Below are positions 25,536 through 34,170 of a stretch of 64,000 bases of DNA, in pieces (the first letter of the stretch is position 1; every line of letters starts with the position of its first letter). The DNA is from Natronomonas gomsonensis (GTDB lineage Archaea > Halobacteriota > Halobacteria > Halobacteriales > Haloarculaceae): contig NZ_CP101323.1 of the NCBI RefSeq assembly GCF_024300825.1, positions 1,240,001 to 1,304,000 on the forward strand, read 5' to 3'. A program made the position numbers and the translations under genes. Under the pieces are notes generated by a model that saw only the letters and a program-made list of their open reading frames with translations, was not told the origin of the DNA and did no database searches.

Positions 25536-28500
25536 ATGGTCGAAGAGCAGGCCGTCTCGCTTTTCGTCAATCTCGCTGCGACCGGAATCACTGCGGGGTC
25601 TGGGGTGGCGTCACGGAAGGCACGGGACGTGATTCGGCAACGGGTCCATCGAGAGGACCTCGAACATGTGGCAACCGAGTTCAGCAAATCACTGCGGCAG
25701 TCGATTGCCGACGTGGATGCACGGACGGAGACGAACGAACTCACAGAAGTCTCCGACAACTGGGAGGCCGTCATCGCCGAACTCGCGGGGCTGCCGGGGG
25801 ACACCAGCCAGCCGGTCGAAAAGCAACGAGAGCGAGACCAACTCGAAGTTCTGTTCCGGTCCGATAACGGGACGGACGCAGTACAGGAAATCGTCGAGGC
25901 AATCGCGACGGCGAAAGGCTTCGATATCGCAAACACTCCACAACTGCGGGAGGCACTGACCGACGCCGTCGCCGAGGCGTACCGTGAGGCGCTGGTCGAC
26001 TTCCAGCACCGCATCGCTGGAACTGACCTCGCTGACGTGTTCCAACAAGAGTTAGGACTGCATCTCTCGGACCAACTGGAGGGCGCCCAGCAACGACTGA
26101 CGACACTAACCGAAATCGGCGAGCAGTTGCTCACACAGGACGCTCGCAACGAGGGGTTCCGCCAGCTGTCACCCGCGTACTTCCAGCGGGCACCGGTCAC
26201 CCCCGAGTTGTCTTGGCGGACGACGTTCAGTCTCGCAGATGTCGCGGCAGATATCCCGGCACAGCGGACAGGTATCGAAGCGGACACTGCCAGTAGCGAA
26301 CTGTTGGATTCGCTCGAAACAGGGACGAACCGACTGGTCATCGGTCGGGCCGGCAGCGGGAAAAGCACGCTCTGCAAGCAGGTCGCAATCGAGTGGTATC
26401 GCGATGACGAGACCGGGCCGGTGTTCTACCGTGACACAGACCGCGCGGGGAGGCGATTCGAGAGTCGCGACGCCCTTCGACGGGCTATCGAGCAGGGACA
26501 GGGTCACGCCCTCGTTGTCGTTGAAGATGTCGTGCGTTCGGACGCGAGAGCCGTACTGCGGGTGGTGGAGGAATACGAAGACGACCCGGATGTGAGCTTC
26601 CTTTTGGACGCTCGCGTCTCGGAACTGGACGATGAGATGGGGGCACGTGCCTACGACGAATCCATGACACGCCGGACGCGTGCGATTATCGACGACGTGA
26701 CGTCATACACCCTGCCGGTGGTTTCAAAAGCAGACGTACAGCGGGTCGTCGATGCGTTCGAGGACGCCACCGGACGAACGGTCTCACAGTCGGTCACTGA
26801 CCTATACGAGACGGTCCGCAGCGAGGATGTCGAAGGCTTCGGCGCGTTCATGCTCCTGGCATTTCACTTGCCACTGGGCATCGATTCGATAGAGAACGAC
26901 GGCCGGGCAGCGACCGGCTTGGAGGGACACGTTCGGTCGCGGTACGAAACTATCGAACGGCCGGCCGATGAGCAGTCTCTCCGGGACCTCACACAGTTCA
27001 ATCCCAACCTACTGGCAGACGTAGCCGTGATGGTGAACCTGTTGAACGCCAGTGGAATCGGCATCCATCCCGAGTTGGTCCACGCACTCGGGTACGAGTA
27101 CGGACACGATATCGACACCCACGATGAGATTGCCGCGATTCGCGAGGCGCTGACGGGGTGGTTCCTCTATCCGGTCGAGACGGGGGAGCAAACACGCGCA
27201 ACCCATCCCCTGTGGTCGACGCTGTATCTGCGTGTGCTGGCCCAAGACCATGCTGACCAGCAGGCCGACAGCCGACGGCGGAGTCGCTCTGAGCCACGGA
27301 CCGGTCGGTGTCTGGAGGCCCTGTTTCGGCTCTTCGATGAACTCAACCACCGCGAATCGACGGCGCGGGAGTTTCCGCAGTCATCGGTGGTGGCGGAGAT
27401 TGAAACCCACTCGACCGAGACGGCCGACGACTACGTCAGGTCGGTGATGGACCTCAGCCGTGAATGGCCGATTTTGGGTCCACTCGTTGGAACATCGGCG
27501 ACGGCTCGCTATGCGTTGCCGGAGTGTTGTCCGGACAGCACCCGACAACAGACCCGCCTCAGTCGGGCGTGGGCACACCTCCAGAACGGCTCGATAGATA
27601 GCGCAAAATCGGAGTACGAGGCGGTCCTAGAGCAGTCACAGAACCTCACCGAAAGAGCCAAGGTTTCCGCTCTTGCGGGACTCGGAACCATCGCCCACCA
27701 ACGGGGCGACCCGGAGAAGGCAAAAGAGATTCACGAGGAGCGTCTCGATATTTGCCAATCGGCCGGGTACCCCGTCGGTGAAGCCGGTGCTTTGGACAGC
27801 CTCGGGAACATCTCACTCGTGCTCGGAGAGTATCAGACAGCCGAAAAGCACTACCAACAAAGCCTCGAACTGGTCCAGGACATCGGATTCTCCCTCGGGG
27901 AGGCACAGAGCCTCAACAATCTGGGCGCACTCGCACAGGAGATGCGCGAGTACCGGAGGGCCCGAGAATACCACCAGCAAAGTCTCGACATCTATCGTGA
28001 GTCTGGGTCCCGTCGAATGCAGGCCCGCGTCATCACCGCACTCGGAAGCGTTGCCCACTCTCTCGGAGAGTTTGAGTCGGCCCGAGAGTACCACCAGCAA
28101 AGCCTCGCCATCTGTCGTGACATCGGTGACCGCTTGGGTGAAGCGAAAAGTATCGAAGGGCTCGGAACAGTGAGTGAACAGGCCGGGGACCGCCAGCAAG
28201 CCAAGCAATACTACGAACGAAGTCTCGAACTATTCGATGCGATTGATGACCCTCGCGGGAAAGCCTCTAGTCTCACAAACCTCGGCGATATCGCCAAGGA
28301 GCGCGAGAACATCGAGCAAGCCGAAGCGTACTACCGGGAGAGTCTGTCTCTCTGTCGTGAATCCGGTGACCGCCGAGGTGAGGCGGGAACCCTCAACAGC
28401 CTCGGTATTATCGCGCGATCACGCGGGGACCTCGAGGCAGCAAATGAGTACTATCACGAGAGTCTCGAAATCGTCCGTGACATCAATAAGCGCGGAGACG

Positions 28501-29618
28501 AGGCGATGGTACTCACCAATCTCGGAAATCTCGCGCAAGAACGCGGGAATCTTGAAGAAGCTACGTCCTACCACGAACAGCGACTCGACATCTACCGCGA
28601 TCTCGACGACAGCCGAGAGGTAGCGGCGAGTCTTAGCAATCTGGGCGATATTGCACACAGTCGTGGGGAGTTCGAAACAGCCACTGAGTACTACCAGCAG
28701 AGCCTCGATATTCTCCGTGACCTCGAGGACCGCAAGGCCGAAGGGGCACTCCTTGAGCGTCTCGGTGAGATTGCCGGAGACGGTGGCCAGTTTGTGCGTG
28801 CCAGACGCTACTACCAAGAGAGTCTCGAAATTTTCCAGGACATCGGTACCCCAGCCGATACGGTATCCATTCGAGTCCCCCTCGGGACCCTCGCGCTTCT
28901 CTTGGGCGAGTACCACCAAGCGAGAACACATACCGAACAGAGTCTTGAAATCGCGAGAGATCTCGACCACGCTCCTGTAGAGAGTCTCTGCCTCAATCTT
29001 CTCGGGGAAGTCGCCCACCAACTGGGCGACTACGAGGCGGCGACCGAATATCTCAACCGGAGTCTGGACATCGCTCGAGAGATCGGACACAGCCAGGGAG
29101 AAGCCAGAGTGCTCAAAACGCTTGGAGAGGTGGCTCGGAGCCAACAGGAGTACGAGGACGCCACGGAGCACTACATACAGAGTCTCAACAGCTTTCGAGA
29201 CCTCGACGATAAACGGAACCAAGCCGAGGTGCTGAGGGATTTGGGAACGGCGCTGCTACTGTGGGGTCGTCTCACCGACGCCCGGACTCGCTTCGAGGAG
29301 AGCCTCGATATCGACGTGGAAGTCGAGAATCCTCGGCAAGAGGCTCTGTATCGGGGTACATTCGCGGCTATCGATATCGCTGAAGGAGAGACTGAGACCG
29401 CACGAAACAAACGGGATGAAGCGCTTTCGTCGCTTCGCGAGATGGACCTCCTCCCTGATGAACTCCGAGTGCTCCGTCTCCACGTCCAAATCGAACGCGA
29501 GTATGGCGACGATGAGGTCGCCAGAACGCTCTACCAGCGGGCTCGTGGTCGAATCGAAGATTCGAGCCTGCCATTGGACCACCACCGCGAACGACTCGAC
29601 GATGTCTCTCCACAGTGA
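25536..29618 (+). CDS. Large P-loop (NACHT/STAND-like) NTPase with about 17 TPR-like repeats
   Basis: A 1360-residue protein. Residues 1-210 form a helical N-terminal domain I do not recognise. An NTPase domain follows with Walker A GRAGSGKST (270-278), a Walker-B-like HALVVVEDV (324-332) and 'VSFLLDARVSE' near 353, in the style of NACHT/STAND ATPases. A helical region spans about 400-670. From about 671 to 1350 come repeats in an exact 40-residue register; the best-conserved run is 711-1270 (14 copies), each near 'LGxIAxxxGExExAxEYYxxSLEI'. These are extended TPRs of the kinesin-light-chain/LGN type. STAND proteins of this layout act as ligand-triggered switches, including in defence and regulation; the role here is not known. 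Neighbours are kinases and a decayed gene. Confidence 0.85.
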   Translation: MVEEQAVSLFVNLAATGITAGSGVASRKARDVIRQRVHREDLEHVATEFSKSLRQSIADVDARTETNELTEVSDNWEAVIAELAGLPGDTSQPVEKQRERDQLEVLFRSDNGTDAVQEIVEAIATAKGFDIANTPQLREALTDAVAEAYREALVDFQHRIAGTDLADVFQQELGLHLSDQLEGAQQRLTTLTEIGEQLLTQDARNEGFRQLSPAYFQRAPVTPELSWRTTFSLADVAADIPAQRTGIEADTASSELLDSLETGTNRLVIGRAGSGKSTLCKQVAIEWYRDDETGPVFYRDTDRAGRRFESRDALRRAIEQGQGHALVVVEDVVRSDARAVLRVVEEYEDDPDVSFLLDARVSELDDEMGARAYDESMTRRTRAIIDDVTSYTLPVVSKADVQRVVDAFEDATGRTVSQSVTDLYETVRSEDVEGFGAFMLLAFHLPLGIDSIENDGRAATGLEGHVRSRYETIERPADEQSLRDLTQFNPNLLADVAVMVNLLNASGIGIHPELVHALGYEYGHDIDTHDEIAAIREALTGWFLYPVETGEQTRATHPLWSTLYLRVLAQDHADQQADSRRRSRSEPRTGRCLEALFRLFDELNHRESTAREFPQSSVVAEIETHSTETADDYVRSVMDLSREWPILGPLVGTSATARYALPECCPDSTRQQTRLSRAWAHLQNGSIDSAKSEYEAVLEQSQNLTERAKVSALAGLGTIAHQRGDPEKAKEIHEERLDICQSAGYPVGEAGALDSLGNISLVLGEYQTAEKHYQQSLELVQDIGFSLGEAQSLNNLGALAQEMREYRRAREYHQQSLDIYRESGSRRMQARVITALGSVAHSLGEFESAREYHQQSLAICRDIGDRLGEAKSIEGLGTVSEQAGDRQQAKQYYERSLELFDAIDDPRGKASSLTNLGDIAKERENIEQAEAYYRESLSLCRESGDRRGEAGTLNSLGIIARSRGDLEAANEYYHESLEIVRDINKRGDEAMVLTNLGNLAQERGNLEEATSYHEQRLDIYRDLDDSREVAASLSNLGDIAHSRGEFETATEYYQQSLDILRDLEDRKAEGALLERLGEIAGDGGQFVRARRYYQESLEIFQDIGTPADTVSIRVPLGTLALLLGEYHQARTHTEQSLEIARDLDHAPVESLCLNLLGEVAHQLGDYEAATEYLNRSLDIAREIGHSQGEARVLKTLGEVARSQQEYEDATEHYIQSLNSFRDLDDKRNQAEVLRDLGTALLLWGRLTDARTRFEESLDIDVEVENPRQEALYRGTFAAIDIAEGETETARNKRDEALSSLREMDLLPDELRVLRLHVQIEREYGDDEVARTLYQRARGRIEDSSLPLDHHRERLDDVSPQ
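27666..29345 (+). repeat. 120-bp tandem coding repeats, 14 clear copies
   Basis: Within the NTPase-TPR gene the DNA repeats with a 120-bp period (40 codons) and no insertions or deletions between units. Copies differ in many synonymous and some non-synonymous positions, so the array is old and under selection at the protein level. Two or three weaker units extend it on both sides. Confidence 0.8.
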
Positions 29619-30035
29619 ATATCTTGATTTTCTATATCGACGGCTCCCAACACCAGACGTTTATAATCGGTCGTCGTCTGTCGATTTGGATATGGTGTCT
29701 CGCTGCCGCAATCTACAGGAGAGTGTTTGGCGTCTCGATTTGATTGTTAGAGGGCCGCTTGAATGCGAGTCCAAGAGATAGCGAATATTCGGGTGTCACT
29801 GTGTCGGGAGCCTAGTGAGTTTTCACAGACGATAACAGCCACTGTGCGGATGTTCGGGCCGATCATGAAACTTGAGGCTCTGTCGAAATTCTCATCTGAA
29901 ACAGCCGGTCGCTGACGCCTGCGGACCGACAGATAATCAATCACAGTTCATCCACTCGCGGAGAGTTGTTGTTCAACAGACATTCGATTTCTCTGTTCAG
30001 GAACAATTATTTTGGTGACTCGGCTACGGAAGACT
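29619..30035. other. Lower-GC intergenic region with a possible micro-ORF
   Basis: This 417-bp gap is visibly richer in A/T than its surroundings. A TATA-like string (tttataat at about 29660-29667) stands 28 bp before an ATG at 29692 that opens a 29-codon frame ending at 29781 (MVSRCRNLQESVWRLDLIVR...). Whether it is translated is unknown. A second A/T-rich box near 30004-30012 serves the next gene. No insertion sequence is recognised. Confidence 0.35.
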
Positions 30036-30278
30036 ATGGACTGGGAGAAGGGAGCAGACGTGTGTGTTGCTGTCGGGATGCTACCCTTCGTAGTCTGGAT
30101 GGCACTTACAAGCCGTTCCATCGCCGCAGTTGGCTGTCTCCTATTTACTTTGGCTGCCGTCTTCCGACTTCGCTCGCCACGGGTGCGGCGGTGGACAGAC
30201 GAAAACCAGTGGCAATTTCTGGTAATCATGCTCCCGGCGCTCCTGCTTACCGTGTTCGGAGCAATGCCGACCAGATAA
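30036..30278 (+). CDS. Small two-helix membrane protein, unknown function
   Basis: With the ATG at 30036 (80 aa) a TATA-like attatttt lies about 28 bp upstream; an earlier in-frame ATG at 30012 overlaps that box and is less likely. Two or three hydrophobic segments (about 9-47 and 60-78) are separated by a basic loop 'RLRSPRVRRW'. No family recognised. Confidence 0.5.
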   Translation: MDWEKGADVCVAVGMLPFVVWMALTSRSIAAVGCLLFTLAAVFRLRSPRVRRWTDENQWQFLVIMLPALLLTVFGAMPTR

Positions 30279-30427
30279 TCAATACAGCGCCTGCGTTAAC
30301 TGGTAACTCCGTCTCCCATACCGAGCGATCGAGAGTGCGCGGAAACTATCGGTGACGGTGGTTTCTACGGGCCAAAATTGCGGGTTGGGCGGGGGCCGTA
30401 CTGGGACCGCTCGGTAGGTGTGAAGCA

Positions 30428-30985
30428 CTAGTCGTAGTAGCTGAGTCGCTCGGTAACCTCTGCGAAGGCGACGTTCTCTCGGACATCGGTGATTTCGATG
30501 GTGACGCGCTCGCCGGGGTCAGTGTCGGGGACGATTACGACATACCCCCGCTCGACGCGTGCGATGCCATCGCCCTGGTCGCCGAGGTGCTCGATTTCGA
30601 CGTTGCGTGTCTCTCCCTCTGTTACCGGTGGGGTCGGCGCAGCACGGTCGGGCGTCGAGTCCGTTGTGGTGTCGGTGTCCGCCGTCGAGGAGGGCGCCGA
30701 AAAGATGGCGACGCGGTACGTTTCGTGTTCCTGTAGCGTCCCGAGTTCGACGTCTCGTTTGGGAATCTCAATTCGATAGGTGTCGTCGGTGGCGTCGATT
30801 TGGGTGGAAAACAGACTCCGTAGTTGGTCTGGAAGCTCCATGTGAGATGTTACTTTTCGTGGTTTGAGACGGCTGGTTCTTTGTTTCACCGATTCAGCCT
30901 TCTCTCCGAGCTGTTCAGTCCCAAAACCCCACGCGTACCCCTTGATGAGATTCTTGTTCCACCATCCACGCATTTGCTCAAACAT
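30428..30985 (-). CDS. TRAM-domain protein with a basic N-terminal extension
   Basis: The C-terminal part (about 115-185) is a TRAM domain: 'IEHLGDQGDGIARVERGYVV' and 'VTIEITDVRENVAFAEV'. TRAM is a small OB-type RNA-binding fold; in archaea stand-alone TRAM proteins act as RNA chaperones or translation-related factors. A Ser/Thr/Pro linker precedes it. The usual family start would be the ATG at 30841 (137 aa, MELPDQLRSLF). A TATA-like atattt lies 26 bp before the ATG at 30985, however, and the intervening 48 codons read like a basic protein segment (MRGWWNKNLIKGYAWGFG), so I give the longer form. The two starts are not resolved. Confidence 0.75.
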   Translation of the reverse strand: MFEQMRGWWNKNLIKGYAWGFGTEQLGEKAESVKQRTSRLKPRKVTSHMELPDQLRSLFSTQIDATDDTYRIEIPKRDVELGTLQEHETYRVAIFSAPSSTADTDTTTDSTPDRAAPTPPVTEGETRNVEIEHLGDQGDGIARVERGYVVIVPDTDPGERVTIEITDVRENVAFAEVTERLSYYD

Positions 30986-31005
30986 TCCGACGCTGCTCTG
31001 ATTTC

Positions 31006-31014
31006 TAGAAATAT
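31006..31014 (-). promoter_or_regulatory. TATA-like box for the TRAM gene
   Basis: Minus-strand gatatttct, centred about 26 bp before the ATG at 30985. Supports the extended TRAM start. Confidence 0.35.
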
Positions 31015-31093
31015 CGGTGGACAGCGCCGCGACTATACTGCTTCATCGCTCGCAGCAGGGGCCGGGCGGACACCCGCCGAAGTGATGTGTCCA

Positions 31094-31405
31094 TTATGAT
31101 TCCGTCCAGTTCGGTTCTGCGTCATCAGCGACCGACCGGCAGTACCGTCTGAGGAACGTTTTGCGGTCGGTTCGACCGGCGTCGGCTGCGACCAGCGTCG
31201 TCTCAAGGCCATCGCGGTTCTGGTGACAGCACTCGCGGTGGCAGGGCTTACAGAGGTACTCGAACTCCTTGCCGTCGCGATTCCAGCGGTCGCCGTGTTT
31301 GTCGTACTCGCGGGCGTCCTCACGGGCAAGCGTCTCACCACAGGCGATACAAGTCACCTGCCGGTCGGCATCACCGACCCACAGTGTCGAGGAAGTCATG
31401 GTCAC
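31094..31405 (-). CDS. Small Cys-rich putative zinc-binding protein
   Basis: A 103-residue protein (ATGs at 31405 and 31399 both possible). It has two paired-Cys elements, CIACGE near 19 and CKPCHRECCH near 52, with interspersed His, implying one zinc-finger or HNH-like treble-clef site. No nuclease catalytic set can be confirmed. It overlaps the end of the nuoCD gene by 4 bp (31402-31405), so the two are translationally coupled. Function unknown. Confidence 0.65.
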   Translation of the reverse strand: MTMTSSTLWVGDADRQVTCIACGETLAREDAREYDKHGDRWNRDGKEFEYLCKPCHRECCHQNRDGLETTLVAADAGRTDRKTFLRRYCRSVADDAEPNWTES

Positions 31406-33042
31406 CGATCGACCTCCCCCATGATGGTGTCGAGACTCCCGAGGGTCGCAACGAGGTCGGCGACGAACTCCCCTTCAGCCATCGCCGGAAGCGCCGAGAG
31501 GTTCGAGAACGACGGTCCACGAATTTTGAACCGTGCGGGCGTCTCGGTTCCGTCGGCCCGGATGTAGATACCGAGTTCTCCCTTGGCGCCCTCGACGGCC
31601 CTGTAGCACTCGCCGGAGGGCTTCAGCGTCCGTGGCACGTTGGCCTGAAACGTACGCTCCTCTTCGGGCCACGCTTCGAGCAAGTCGATACACTGATCGA
31701 TGATGGCTGCCGACTCCTCGATTTCCCGCAGTCGGACAAGAACGCGAGCGAGGTTGTCACAGCCGTCCTCGGTGACCACATCCCACTCAAGACGGTCGTA
31801 GTAGCCGTAGGGGTCGTCCCGCCGGATGTCGTAGTCGATACCGGAGCCGCGGGCAACCGGCCCGGTGACCCCGTATTGCTTTGCAATGTCAGGTGGCAGC
31901 TCGCCGGTGTCAACACAGCGGACTTGGAAGGCTTCGTTGCTCGTCAGCAGGTCATGATACTCGCTGAGCTTCCGCGGGAGGTCGTTGGTGAAGGCGCGCA
32001 CGTTCTCAAAGAACTCCTTCCGCGGCTCAGGGATGTCCCAGGCCACCCCGCCAACCCGGAAGTAATTGAACATCAGCCGCTGGCCGGTGAGGTCCTCTAG
32101 GAGGTCTTGGACGATTTCCCGGTCCCGATACCCGTACATGAAGGCAGCGGTGAACTCCCCACTAACATCCAGCGCATACATCGCAGTGAATAGCAAATGC
32201 GAGAGGATACGTGACAGCTCGGCGCTCATCGTCCGAATCACTTGAGCGTACTCGGGGACCTCGATACCTGCCAAATCTTCGATGGTGCGGGCGTACGCCC
32301 ACTCGTTGAGGAGGCCCGCCCCGCCCCAGTCCCAGCGGTCAGGGTACGGCATGATTTGGTGGCGGTAGGTTCCCTGCTGGCACATCTGCTCCTCACAGCG
32401 GTGGATGTAGCCGATGTCGGGGTCCACGTCGGCCACTTGCTCACCGTCCAAGACCACCTCTAGATGGAGCACACCATGGGTCGAAGGGTGGTGTGGGCCG
32501 ATGTTGAGAAACATCGTATCACCCTGCCTCCTGTCCTCTTTGATGGGGTTTGCATGCTCACGTAGTGGCACGACCTGTGACTGGCTCGGGTCGTAATCCA
32601 TCGACAGCGGATGGCCTTGCCAGGTTTCTGGTAGCAGGATGCGGCGCAGGTCGGGGTGGCTGTCGTATTCGATGCCGACGAGGTCGTAGGCTTCTCGTTC
32701 GTGCCACTCGGCCGTCCGGTAGACCGACGTGGCCGACTCACTGACCGGGTCGTCCTTCGTCGTCGGAACGATTACTGACAGTTCGCGAGTCCGGTCATCG
32801 TAGCTGGTGAGATGATACACCGTCTCGAAGCGGTCGTCGTACTCTTGGGCGGTCACACACGAGCAGTGGTCGAATCCCGCCTCCGAGCGGAGCGCCGAGA
32901 GGACCTTATGAACACAGTCCGCTCGGATTACGACTGCCAGAGCGTGCTCGTGTGATGTGCGGCCGATGATGGCGTCATCGGGGAGGGCTGTGACCGTCTC
33001 ATCGACGAGCCGGTCGAGGGTCGAGCGTTGTTGCTGTTGCAT
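31402..33042 (-). CDS. nuoCD: Fused NADH-quinone oxidoreductase subunit C/D (complex I-like), isolated from a nuo operon
   Basis: The ATG at 33042 gives 546 aa; 17 further upstream codons are open but unlikely. Residues 1-150 are the NuoC part (WHEREAYDLVGIEY, HPDLRRILLPETW). The rest is the NuoD/49-kDa part: NIGPHHPSTHGVLHLEV, 'DIGYIHRCEEQM', 'RMSAELSRILSHL'-like segments, and a proper C-terminus ending DTIMGEVDR. The fused form is normal in haloarchaea. What is odd is the context: none of the nuoA, B, H-N genes is adjacent. Instead it pairs with a Cys-rich protein gene and a divergent HTH_10 regulator. It is intact and looks functional; it may be an extra copy with a special role. Confidence 0.9.
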   Translation of the reverse strand: MQQQQRSTLDRLVDETVTALPDDAIIGRTSHEHALAVVIRADCVHKVLSALRSEAGFDHCSCVTAQEYDDRFETVYHLTSYDDRTRELSVIVPTTKDDPVSESATSVYRTAEWHEREAYDLVGIEYDSHPDLRRILLPETWQGHPLSMDYDPSQSQVVPLREHANPIKEDRRQGDTMFLNIGPHHPSTHGVLHLEVVLDGEQVADVDPDIGYIHRCEEQMCQQGTYRHQIMPYPDRWDWGGAGLLNEWAYARTIEDLAGIEVPEYAQVIRTMSAELSRILSHLLFTAMYALDVSGEFTAAFMYGYRDREIVQDLLEDLTGQRLMFNYFRVGGVAWDIPEPRKEFFENVRAFTNDLPRKLSEYHDLLTSNEAFQVRCVDTGELPPDIAKQYGVTGPVARGSGIDYDIRRDDPYGYYDRLEWDVVTEDGCDNLARVLVRLREIEESAAIIDQCIDLLEAWPEEERTFQANVPRTLKPSGECYRAVEGAKGELGIYIRADGTETPARFKIRGPSFSNLSALPAMAEGEFVADLVATLGSLDTIMGEVDR

Positions 33043-33101
33043 CGTCCACAACAAGCCAGTTCCCGGCGTAGTACGGTAGGTACGCTGCCTCACCTGTGGT
33101 G

Positions 33102-33130
33102 GGATTTAAATGCGATTGGGCGTTTTAATC
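33102..33130. promoter_or_regulatory. Divergent promoter between nuoCD and the HTH_10 regulator
   Basis: The 109-bp divergent gap holds two A/T boxes. gttttaatca (about 33120-33129) lies about 27 bp before the regulator ATG at 33152. The symmetric atttaaat at 33103-33110 lies about 64 bp before the nuoCD start and could serve it. The close arrangement would allow the regulator to control both genes. Confidence 0.4.
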
Positions 33131-33151
33131 ACGCACCCGTTGGGTTATCGT

Positions 33152-33808
33152 ATGCGATATCTCACTGTATTGGTCAAACCGGATGGGAGGAATGGGTTCC
33201 ATCCACTCGGTGAGAAACTGACAGAGGAGCCGTCTATCAAACGGAGGGCGATTCATCATATCGAGCTACTTGGTGATGACACGGTGTTGCTATTTGCTGA
33301 GGCAAGTGGCAGTCAAGAACGGTACAAGGAAATTATGGAGGACTCGCCCCACGTTGTCGATTATCTTACTGCTGGCGAAGATCGGTGGATGGCTGTGAGC
33401 CAATTTGAACCGACAGAAGACGTTCGTCGGGCCTTGGAACTGCAACGAGACTCACTTCTGATAATCGAGACACCAATCCACTTCACCCCCGAGGATTACC
33501 TGAAAATAACCTACTTAGGAACTGATGAGACGTTCAGAAAACTGTCTGGGTACGCTGAAGAGGTGGACTCTGTGACGTTCGACATTCTCGACATGGGTGA
33601 CTTTGAGGCGGACGAATCATCGTTTAACAGGATAATCACCCCTCGACAAGAAGAGGTGCTTGAGGCAGCAGTTGATGTGGGGTATTATCGTGAACCTCGC
33701 CAGGCATCGCTTGAGGATATCAGCGAGGTTGTCGGAATCGCCCCAGGAACGGTAGGTGAACACCTTCGAAAAGTCGAAGAACGGGTGTTCGCCGAAATCG
33801 TTCATTGA
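33152..33808 (+). CDS. HTH_10 (bacterio-opsin-activator-like) transcriptional regulator
   Basis: With the ATG at 33152 (218 aa) a TATA-like box is correctly placed. The C-terminal about 55 residues form the HTH_10 domain: 'ITPRQEEVLEAAVDVGYY', EPRQASLEDISEVVGI and 'PGTVGEHLRKVEE'. The N-terminal 150 residues are the sensor-like alpha/beta region usual for these haloarchaeal regulators. Codon use is noticeably more A/T-rich than the neighbours (e.g. frequent gat, gaa, ttt), so it may be a recent arrival or under relaxed codon selection. It is divergent from nuoCD, its most likely target. Confidence 0.88.
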   Translation: MRYLTVLVKPDGRNGFHPLGEKLTEEPSIKRRAIHHIELLGDDTVLLFAEASGSQERYKEIMEDSPHVVDYLTAGEDRWMAVSQFEPTEDVRRALELQRDSLLIIETPIHFTPEDYLKITYLGTDETFRKLSGYAEEVDSVTFDILDMGDFEADESSFNRIITPRQEEVLEAAVDVGYYREPRQASLEDISEVVGIAPGTVGEHLRKVEERVFAEIVH

Positions 33809-34170
33809 GTTCGCCTCGAGAATCTCGTGGTTATACGCGAACTGGGCGACAGTAGCTTTCGCATTCGAGCATCCGCAGTATGCGTACGGTGAACGCCTGC
33901 GGTAGTGGTAAGGCTAAGAGAGGCAAATCGAACGGAAGGCGAACAAGCCGAAACCAGCCAAAAAGAGAGAACGTCTAAACAAAAATAGGAGAAGTCGATT
34001 GAGCGGACCGACCTCGGTATATCGCATCTCAGAGATTGAAAATCTGCGGGTTCAACCTCTGTGAAAACGGTGCCACCGTATCCAGCGAGCGATGGCCGTT
34101 GGCACCTCCTACCTGATTAGGAGACGAAGTAACCGAGGCGCTTTTCTCACCCGCCCGTCAACCCCCGCCC
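33809..34170. other. Lower-GC intergenic region, no gene seen
   Basis: This 362-bp stretch is A/T-rich around 33950-34060. I found no convincing open frame, RNA gene or insertion sequence. A tRNA-like scrap near 34030-34070 does not fold. It separates the HTH_10 regulator from the PHP gene, and may simply hold the promoter of the latter. Confidence 0.4.

Noticed and set aside
27666-29345. CRISPR-like periodic DNA
   Set aside because: The 120-bp period is a coding repeat without unique spacers; it encodes TPR-like units in one intact frame.
29870-29930. Possible insertion-sequence end in the low-GC gap
   Set aside because: No matching inverted repeat, target duplication or transposase fragment could be found.
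34030-34070. tRNA-like fragment (anticodon-arm-like hairpin followed by GGTTCAAC)
   Set aside because: The T-arm stem does not pair and no acceptor stem is found; not a tRNA gene and too weak to claim an attachment site.
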